DNA of 11,518 bases, from contig DAOVQG010000137.1 of the NCBI GenBank assembly GCA_030628805.1, forward strand, positions 1 to 11,518. Direction: 5' to 3'. This stretch comes from JAGMDK01 sp023128695 (GTDB lineage Bacteria > Planctomycetota > Phycisphaerae > UBA1845 > Fen-1342). A program made the position numbers and the translations under genes. How positions within the stretch are numbered: position 1 is the stretch's first letter; every line of letters starts with the position of its first letter. Of this stretch, positions 1 through 5,615 are shown piece by piece. The notes beneath the pieces were generated by a model. It worked only from the letters and a program-made list of their open reading frames with translations, did not search any database and had not been told where the DNA came from.

Positions 1-2
1 AG

Positions 3-134
3 GGCTTGAACTATCGCATCAAACTGACCATCAGAAAGGCGTATGGCTATAAAACCCTCGAAGCCGCCGAAATCGCTCTATATCACGCCCTGGGACGCCT
101 ACCCGAGCCGGAACTCGCCCACGAATTCTGCTGA
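3..134 (+). CDS. ISL3-family transposase, C-terminal fragment (5' end outside window)
   Basis: The frame starting at base 3 is open from the window edge to a TGA at 132-134 and encodes 43 residues. The visible tail contains KLTIRKAYGYKTLEAAEIAL followed by YHALGRLPEPELAHEFC. From memory this matches the extreme C-terminus of ISL3 (IS204/IS1001/IS1165) transposases, which end in a KAYG..T.EA.EIALYH.LG.LPEP..TH.F pattern. The catalytic DDE residues would lie upstream, outside the window, so it cannot be judged whether the element is intact. I could not identify a terminal inverted repeat just downstream. The family call rests on a short stretch but the pattern is distinctive. Confidence 0.72.
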   Translation, partial: GLNYRIKLTIRKAYGYKTLEAAEIALYHALGRLPEPELAHEFC

Positions 135-330
135 GGAGGCTTTCTTTTCTTGTGTGTCGTTGTTAGACTCTCTTTTCCGCGGAGCGTGCCACGCGGCGCG
201 CTCCGCACCATCACGGTCGGCCCCGGGGTGTTTGAACTGTTTGCGACGCCTCGGGGGCGGCCACTGCTTTACTCTTGTGTATCTTGCGTGTGTGTTTCGT
301 CCGCCGATGAACCTCCTTTCTCACTCACAT

Positions 331-354
331 AGCTTTCAGCGGTCAGCTTTCAGC
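331..354 (+). repeat. Heptameric AGCNNTC repeat, copy 1
   Basis: Three heptamers plus a final AGC: AGCTTTC, AGCGGTC, AGCTTTC, AGC. The same heptamers recur at 842-893 and, partly or wholly reversed, at 1348-1375 and 9389-9468, so this is a dispersed family. Confidence 0.7.
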
Positions 355-365
355 CGGCTGTGTGC

Positions 366-425
366 CACTGCTCTGTGAGCAGTGCTCCACTTGCGTGGGA
401 ACGTGACACGTGACAAGTTCCCACG
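366..425. repeat. Two palindromes: CACTGCTC hairpin and CGTGGGAAC inverted repeat
   Basis: CACTGCTC (366-373) and GAGCAGTG (377-384) form a perfect 8-bp stem with a 3-nt loop. Just downstream, CGTGGGAAC (394-402) and GTTCCCACG (417-425) form a perfect 9-bp inverted repeat. The same two families occur side by side again at 1105-1213 in reversed relative context. Neither stem is followed by a T-tract, so intrinsic termination is unlikely. Confidence 0.7.
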
Positions 426-458
426 ACGGCCAGCGAGCCGCCGACCGTCTACATTCAT

Positions 459-551
459 GTGTGGCACCGGCTTCCAGCCGGTGTTAATCCCACCGGCAAG
501 ATGCCGGTGCCACACCTTTTCGTCCGGTACGGAGCCCGGGCGCTACATTTC
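459..551 (+). repeat. Long form of the CGTGFQPV-type palindromic repeat, intergenic copy
   Basis: The core (459-515) is bounded by a perfect 13-bp inverted repeat, GTGTGGCACCGGC (459-471) and GCCGGTGCCACAC (503-515). Inside are two smaller stems: CACCGGCT/AGCCGGTG with a TCC loop, and CACCGGC/GCCGGTG with an AAGAT loop. A GC-rich module ending in GCTACATT follows (about 523-551). The 57-bp core is identical to the copy inside the molybdopterin subunit gene at 6241-6297. Confidence 0.82.
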
Positions 552-625
552 GGTCGTTGATACGCCGGCCGCTGTGACGCAGTCGGCATGAGTTGTTCGC
601 AATTGTGGCGCTGCTTCCAAGCGTC

Positions 626-709
626 CCCCCGCACCCGGCGGAGACTCGCCACCCTGGTCTCCGCAGGTGCGGGGGCGGGAAGCATTTCTGGTGGCGACGG
701 CCTCCCGCC
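626..709. repeat. Nested long hairpin, GC-rich
   Basis: CCCCCGCACC (626-635) pairs with GGTGCGGGGG (666-675). Immediately inside, GCGGAGAC (638-645) pairs with GTCTCCGC (657-664). Together they give an 18-bp stem with a small asymmetric bulge and an 11-nt loop. A second inverted repeat, GGCGGGA (674-680) with TCCCGCC (703-709), overlaps its right edge, so alternative folds are possible. No other copy of this structure was seen in the window. Confidence 0.6.
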
Positions 710-841
710 CCCGGGGGGAAATTAATCCCGGAAACCGTTCGGCTCTTTTGCCGATCCGTCGTGGAGGTTGAGGAACGCCGTCGCCTGCCGTCCTCATGAA
801 TATTCACGTAATCCAGGTGCAAAAGGGGCCAGAATTTGTTG

Positions 842-893
842 AGCTTTCAGCGGTCAGCTTTCAGCATTCAGCTCTCAGCTTTCAGCGGTCAGC
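842..893 (+). repeat. Heptameric AGCNNTC repeat, copy 2 (seven units)
   Basis: Seven consecutive heptamers plus AGC fill exactly 52 bases: AGCTTTC, AGCGGTC, AGCTTTC, AGCATTC, AGCTCTC, AGCTTTC, AGCGGTC, AGC. The AGC and the final TC are fixed, while the two middle bases vary (TT, GG, AT, TC). Confidence 0.78.
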
Positions 894-920
894 CGAAAGA
901 CTAGCGCTTGTGACGTGTGC

Positions 921-1019
921 CACTGCTCTTGAGCAGTGCCCAGCGGGAGGGCGAGGCTCCTGCCGAGCCGCATGTTCGATTTCCTCCAGGGCACGGCTCG
1001 GCGGGAGCCTCGCCCTCCC
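921..1019. repeat. CACTGCTC hairpin followed by a 25-bp inverted repeat
   Basis: CACTGCTC/GAGCAGTG (921-938, loop TT) is followed by two 25-base arms, 945-969 and 995-1019. The arms are reverse complements except at one position and are separated by 25 bases. The arms start GGGAGGGCGAGG and end CCTCGCCCTCCC. Read as protein they give GEAPAEP-like strings, a shadow ORF product rather than a real gene. The stem is among the strongest in the window and has no T-tract after it. Confidence 0.75.
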
Positions 1020-1061
1020 CGCCCCACCCAAAAAAGCGGTCTATATACGTTGGTCGTGTTC

Positions 1062-1242
1062 CACTGCTCTGAAGGAGTGTCCAGTCTGCCGCTGGTTGGA
1101 TAAACACTGCTCAAGAGCAGTGGCACACGGAAAGGTAGCGTCCGGGCTCCGTCCCGGACGTCGTGGGAACGTGTCACGTTCCCACGCAAGTTGAGCGCTG
1201 CTCAAGAGCAGTGACATGCCGTTGGTCCGAGTTCTCGGACCA
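1062..1242. repeat. Cluster of six small palindromes of mixed families
   Basis: In order: a degraded CACTGCTC hairpin (about 1062-1079); a perfect one with loop AA (1105-1122); GTCCGGG/CCCGGAC (1140-1159), a diverged inverted copy of the GC-rich module seen at 8091-8116; CGTGGGAACGTG/CACGTTCCCACG (1162-1186, 12-bp arms, 1-nt spacer); a further CTGCTC hairpin (about 1196-1213); and TGGTCCGAG/CTCGGACCA (1223-1242, 9-bp arms, 2-nt loop). Four belong to families also found elsewhere in this window. Confidence 0.7.
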
Positions 1243-1347
1243 TCGAGTACGTACCGACGAGTTAGTGTAGAAAAAAGTTCAGGCAGCAAGCGCCCACGGT
1301 TGTACTGGATACCTGGAGAGAGATCGTAGTCTTCGATCATTTCTGTA

Positions 1348-1375
1348 GCTGTAAGCTGACTGCTGAAAGCTGACC
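1348..1375 (-). repeat. Heptameric repeat, reversed copy abutting the sigma factor start codon
   Basis: Four reversed heptamers, GCTGTAA, GCTGACT, GCTGAAA and GCTGACC, end at base 1375, directly before the ATG at 1376. The repeat therefore occupies the place where a Shine-Dalgarno sequence would be expected, and no good one is visible in it. Confidence 0.72.
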
Positions 1376-1954
1376 ATGAACAACGCTGCGCGACATGACG
1401 TAACGCTGTGCCTGACGCGCGTCACTCGTGGCGATCGGGCGGCGGCGGACGAGCTGCTGCCGCTCGTCTACAATGAACTGCGGGCCCTGGCCCAGACCTA
1501 TCTGGGCAACGAGGCGCGGCGGCACACGCTCCAGCCTACGGCGCTGGTGCACGAGGTGTATCTGCGCCTGGTCGAGGAAGCGTCCATCGACTGGAAGGGG
1601 CGGGCGCACTTCTTCGCCGTGGCGGCCAAGGCCATGCGGCAATTGCTGGTGGATTACGCTCGGGCCAAGCAGGCCGAGAAGCGCGGGGGTGGTTGGCACC
1701 GGGTGACCCTCGACCAGGTCGTGGCCCCGACGAAATCGCGCGAGGTCGAACTGCTCAGTCTGGACGAGGCCTTGACGAAGCTGGCCCAGTTGGACCCGGT
1801 GCTCAATAAAATCGTCGAGCTGCGCTTCTTCGGCGGGCTGACGATCAAAGAAACGGCCGAAGTGCTGGAGCTTTCGACCCGGACCGTGAAGCGGGAGTGG
1901 TCCATCGCGCGGGCCTGGTTGAACAATGAGCTGCGCAAGGGGGAGCAGGAATGA
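1376..1954 (+). CDS. ECF-type RNA polymerase sigma factor (TIGR02999-like)
   Basis: The 192-residue product should bind core RNA polymerase and direct it to a dedicated promoter set. Region 2 spans roughly residues 10-95 (LLPLVYNELRALA, then TALVHEVYLRLV, then HFFAVAAKAMRQLLVDYARA). Region 4 follows at about 125-185 and ends in a helix-turn-helix (LTIKETAEVLELSTRTVKRE). The LQPTALVHEVYLRL and FAVAAKAMRQLLVDYAR stretches are typical of the sigma group numerous in planctomycetes and often linked to Ser/Thr kinases. The ATG at 1376 gives the usual short N-terminus, but a heptamer repeat lies directly upstream and replaces any clear ribosome-binding site. The TGA overlaps the ATG of the kinase gene (ATGA), implying co-transcription. 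No anti-sigma factor is visible nearby. The family assignment is strong; the regulon is unknown. Confidence 0.92.
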   Translation: MNNAARHDVTLCLTRVTRGDRAAADELLPLVYNELRALAQTYLGNEARRHTLQPTALVHEVYLRLVEEASIDWKGRAHFFAVAAKAMRQLLVDYARAKQAEKRGGGWHRVTLDQVVAPTKSREVELLSLDEALTKLAQLDPVLNKIVELRFFGGLTIKETAEVLELSTRTVKREWSIARAWLNNELRKGEQE

Positions 1955-3947
1955 AGCCGGAGCGCTTCCAACGCGTCAAGCAGCTTTTTTTCGAGGCCCG
2001 CGAGCTTTCGGCAGCACAGCGCGACGCGCTGCTCGAACGGGCGTGCGCGAACGACGCGGAATTGCGGGCCAGCGTCGAGGACGCGGCGCGGCAGGTCAAA
2101 ATCCTCGACTTTGGGGTGGCTCGGACGACCGACTCGGATACGCGCTTGACCACCTGTCACACCGACGTGGGCCAGTTGATCGGCACGATTCCGTACATGA
2201 GCCCGGAACAGGTCGCCGGCGATCCGCACAAGCTGGACACCCGCTCGGACGTGTACTCGCTGGGGGTGATCTGCTTTGAGCTGCTGGCCGGGCGTCTGCC
2301 GCTGGATTTGCGGGACATGACCATCGCCCAGGCGGTGCGAGTCATCCAGGAAATACCGCCGCTGCGTCTGAGTTCGGTCCAGCCCACGTTGCGGGGGGAC
2401 CTGAGCACGATTGTCGCCAAGGCGCTGGAGAAAGACCCGGCCCGGCGGTATCAGTCGGCATCAGAGCTGCGGGAGGACGTGAAGCGCTATCTGGCCAAGC
2501 AGCCGATTCTGGCACACCCGCCGAGTACCGCTTATCAATTGCGCAAGCTGGTAGCGCGGCACAAGACGCCCGCGGCGCTGCTGTCGACCCTGTTTGTAGT
2601 GGTGCTGGTAGCGAGCGTGGGGATGAGCATCCTCTATTTTCGCGCCAAGCACGAGTCGCAGACGGCCCAGCGAGCGGCCCAGTTTCTGGAAAACACTCTC
2701 CGCCTGATGCACACGGACCAGGGCTGGCCGGTGGCGTCGATCCGCAAGGTGCTCGATGACGCCGTGATACGCATCGACCGCGAACTCGGCGGCGAGCCCG
2801 AGGTGGAGGCCGACCTGCGCCGCATGGTCGCGCGTGGCTACTACAGCATCGAGGTGTATGACGAGTCGTTCGAACAGTTCGAGAAAGCCTTGGCGGTAGC
2901 GGTCCAGGTTCACGGCCGGTCGCACGCCGATGTGGCGGACCTCAACAAGCAGATGGGTGACGTATTCTACACATTAAGCCGATTGGACGAGGCCGAGCGC
3001 TACTATCGGGACGCCTTGGGTATCTATCGTCGGGTGCAAGGTCCAGAATGTTCCGAGGCGGGTGAGATTCTCGGTCAGTTGGGTATGATTGCTATATGGC
3101 GCCAAGACTTGCCGACGGCGGAAACGCTGCTGGAGGAAGCATACGCGATTCTCCAGCGCTAGTGCGGAAGGGATACGCCCGAAACAGCTCGTATCGCGAC
3201 TCGCCTCGCGCTACTCCGGACGAAGCAAGGCCGGCTGGATGAAGCCGACACCCTGGTCACTCGGGCCGTCACGGTGTTGCGAGCGCAAGGCGACTTGACT
3301 GACAACAGCTTGACACAAGCGCTGAAAACGTTGGCCTTCGTGCGCATCCAGCAGGGCCGGCCCGGCGAGGCGGCCGCCTTGAAACGCGAGGTGCTGGAGG
3401 CACACCGCCGGAAGTTCGGCGAGGAAAGCGTGTGGGTGAGGCACCAGATGAACGCGCTGGGCTGGGCGCTTATGGATGCGGGGGAACTGACGGAGGCGGA
3501 AGCGCTCTTCCACCAAGTGCTGGAGCGGGCTCGCCGCGATGCAGTACGCGGCGACCTCGACGTACTCGGGACGGCTGCACGGCTGGCCAAGCTGCTCAAC
3601 GAGCGCGGGGCGTATGCGGAGAGGCGGAGGCTGTCGCCCGACAAGCGTTGGCGGGTTATAACGCGGCCGGTCTGGATAGCGCGTCCCTCTACGCCAACCT
3701 GCTGAACGTCCGGGGCGCTGCGTTGTTCGGGCAGCAGAAGTACGAAGAGGCCGAATCGGAACTGCTGGAAGGCTATTCGACGTTGTCTGCCGACTTCGCG
3801 GATGAGCACACGAGTGTGCAGTCAGTGCTGAAGAACCTTGTTGGCCTCTATGAAGCATGGGGCAAGCCGGAGCAAGCCGAGACTTGGCGCGCCCGCCTGC
3901 CGGAATCGCCCGAGCCCGCGACCACCCAGCCCGCCGAGCCCCAGTGA
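1951..3947 (+). pseudogene. Decayed Ser/Thr protein kinase with TPR repeats (N-lobe deleted, TAG, frameshift)
   Basis: The start (MKPERFQRVKQLFFEARELS) is the usual N-terminal segment of planctomycete kinase-TPR proteins and has a good ribosome-binding site (AAGGGGGAG, 5-nt spacing). Near residue 47 the sequence jumps to KILDFGVAR, so the glycine-rich loop, the ATP-binding lysine and the HRDLKPxN catalytic loop are absent. What remains of the kinase: DFG (53-55), GTIPYMSPEQ (78-87), DVYSLG (100-105), DPARRYQSA (162-170). A membrane helix (about 208-229) and TPR-like repeats follow. A TAG at 3160-3162 interrupts the frame, yet the same frame continues with TPR sequence to about 3621. There an extra AG (3622-3623) shifts it, and the rest (RGAYA-EAEAVARQALAG to the TGA at 3945) reads in the new frame. 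The first 403 residues could still be made but could not be an active kinase. Confidence 0.88.
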
Positions 3948-3996
3948 TTAACACGTCGCCCCTCCGCGGCTCAAACACCCCTCAGCATTCCGCGTC

Positions 3997-4839
3997 TCAA
4001 ATACCCGGGGCTATACATTTTCTGGCTCCTCTGAGCCAATAGTACAACAACCGACTAAGTACCGTCGCGCGGTATTTCGCGGTGGAGCGGATGTCGTCGA
4101 TGGGGGAGATGTCTGCTTCGAGTAATTGGCGGATTTGCTTGGGGTTCTGGAACGTCGTGTTATTGTCGAGCGCCTGTTCGAGCGCGCGGCAGCGGCAAAC
4201 GACGGGGGCCACGCTGTTGGCGACGACGCGCCAGCCTTGCGTGTCCTTGACCACCGCGACGCCGACTTTGGTGATCGCCTGGGCGCGGCGGGCGCCGACC
4301 TTGTGGAACCATTCGTATTCACGCTCGCGGCGGGGGACGCGGATCGCGACGATGAGCTGCTCCGGCTGCCGCCGGGCTTGTTTATAGCCGGTGTAATATT
4401 GATGGAGCGGGACCGCGTTCCAGCCGCCGCGCGACTGGAGCAGCACCATCGCGTCGTAGGCCATCAGCACGGGCACGCCGTCGGCGGCGGGGGAGGCGTT
4501 GCCGATGTTGCCGGCCCAGGTGCCGCGGGTCTGAATCTGGACCGCGCCGACCTGGCGGGCGGCCTCCGCCAATAATGGGAACTCCGCGGCAATCTTGGGT
4601 GAGCGGAGCACGTCCCAGAACGTTGTCAGCGCTCCCAACTCCAGGTATTCCTCGGTCATGCGAATATGTTGGAGTTGCTCGCGCAGATGTGATATATCCA
4701 GCAGATCGAGATCATCCTTTGCCTGCTGGTGCCATGAAACCAACAGGTCGGTCCCGCCGGCGATCGGCGTCAACGGCCGCGCCGCGTTCGCCAGCAGTTC
4801 CAGCGCTTCATCCAACGATGTTGGCGTGTATACGTGCAC
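3997..4839 (-). CDS. FAD-binding subunit of a molybdenum hydroxylase (xanthine dehydrogenase family)
   Basis: This 280-residue protein is the flavin subunit that passes electrons from the iron-sulfur clusters to the final acceptor. The N-terminal FAD_binding_5 domain shows PIAGGTDLLV (about 25-34) and TRGTWAGNIGNASPAAD (104-120), the two flavin-contacting loops. The C-terminal domain carries SPIDDIRSTAKYR, conserved in the CO dehydrogenase flavoprotein C-terminal family. The length fits a stand-alone subunit. I choose the GTG at 4837-4839: it gives the normal family start (HVYTPTSLDEALELL) and has GGAGA upstream. An ATG further up would add 25 residues translated from the repeat array. It is the last gene of the operon, separated from the [2Fe-2S] gene by 311 bases almost filled with repeats. 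It converges on the kinase pseudogene with a 49-base gap. Confidence 0.9.
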   Translation of the reverse strand: MHVYTPTSLDEALELLANAARPLTPIAGGTDLLVSWHQQAKDDLDLLDISHLREQLQHIRMTEEYLELGALTTFWDVLRSPKIAAEFPLLAEAARQVGAVQIQTRGTWAGNIGNASPAADGVPVLMAYDAMVLLQSRGGWNAVPLHQYYTGYKQARRQPEQLIVAIRVPRREREYEWFHKVGARRAQAITKVGVAVVKDTQGWRVVANSVAPVVCRCRALEQALDNNTTFQNPKQIRQLLEADISPIDDIRSTAKYRATVLSRLLYYWLRGARKCIAPGI

Positions 4840-4848
4840 GCGTTTATA

Positions 4849-4853
4849 TCTCC
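4849..4853 (-). promoter_or_regulatory. Ribosome-binding site supporting the GTG start of the FAD subunit
   Basis: On the minus strand GGAGA lies 9 nt before the GTG at 4839. It sits between that start and the end of the repeat array at 4871, so the array stops just short of the translation signal. No comparable site precedes the upstream in-frame ATG at 4914, which is inside a repeat. Confidence 0.6.
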
Positions 4854-4870
4854 GCAAGTTCCAGCCATAC

Positions 4871-5148
4871 AATGTAGCGGCTGGGCCCCGGCCGCTACAT
4901 TTCTTGTGTGGCACTGGCTTCCAGCCAGTGGTTCGGCCGGTGCGGGGCCCGGCCGCTACATTTCTTGTGTGGCACTGGCTTCCAGCCAGTGGTTCGGCCG
5001 GTACGGGGCCCGGCCGCTACATTTCTTGTGTGGCACTGGCTTCCAGCCAGTGGTTCGGCCGGTACGGGGCCCGACGCTACATTTCTTGTGTGGCACTGGC
5101 TTCCAGCCAGTGGTTCGGCCGGTACGGGGCCCGGCCGCTACATTTCGG
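4871..5148. repeat. Four-copy tandem array of a 61-bp hairpin repeat inside the hydroxylase operon
   Basis: The plus strand shows four units with period 61, 61 and 60 bases (the CCAGCCAGTG motif at 4921, 4982, 5043 and 5103). Each has a perfect hairpin, CACTGGCT-TCC-AGCCAGTG, then GGTTCGGCCGGT, then a GC-rich module ending GCTACATT. The units are almost identical: one G/A change in the first and a short deletion in the third. The left edge is a longer palindrome, AATGTAGCGGC (4871-4881) with GCCGCTACATT (4891-4901). The array begins 2 bases from the stop codon of the [2Fe-2S] gene and ends about 18 bases from the FAD gene's ribosome-binding site. The hydroxylase mRNA would therefore carry four or five stable stem-loops between two cistrons. 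No T-tract follows any stem. Confidence 0.92.
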
Positions 5149-5150
5149 CG

Positions 5151-5607
<457 letters not shown>

Positions 5608-5615
<8 letters not shown>

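Larger units (their letters stand above)
135..1375. other. Gene-free repeat-rich region between the ISL3 transposase end and the sigma factor
   Basis: No reading frame here looks like a protein. The open frames are low-complexity shadows of palindromic repeats (for example CGTGFQPV, LLKSSGT and GEAPAEP strings). Bases 135-330 contain nothing recognisable apart from a weak stem at about 181-204. From 331 onward the DNA is a mosaic of at least six short repeat families, listed separately. No tRNA, rRNA or CRISPR structure is visible, and no convincing promoter for the sigma factor could be picked out. Confidence 0.7.

Noticed and set aside
455..685. Small ORFs encoding CGTGFQPV, LLKSSGT or GEAPAEP strings (also at 875-1189, 4834-5211 and 7922-8217)
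   Set aside because: They are translations of palindromic repeats, occur in several frames and both strands, and have no ribosome-binding sites or protein-like composition.
366..1242. Rho-independent terminators at the many hairpins
   Set aside because: None of the stems is followed by a run of T on either strand.
3160..3162. TAG as a readthrough or pyrrolysine codon in the kinase-TPR gene
   Set aside because: The kinase core is already deleted and a second frameshift follows, so ordinary decay explains the stop better.
3211..3978. Long minus-strand open frame opposite the TPR region, and similar ones at 1654-2229 and 8248-8985
   Set aside because: They are opposite-strand shadows in GC-rich coding DNA; the plus-strand frames carry recognisable family motifs.
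4871..5148. Possible CRISPR array
   Set aside because: The units are contiguous 60-61 bp copies with no unique spacers between repeats, and no cas gene is nearby.
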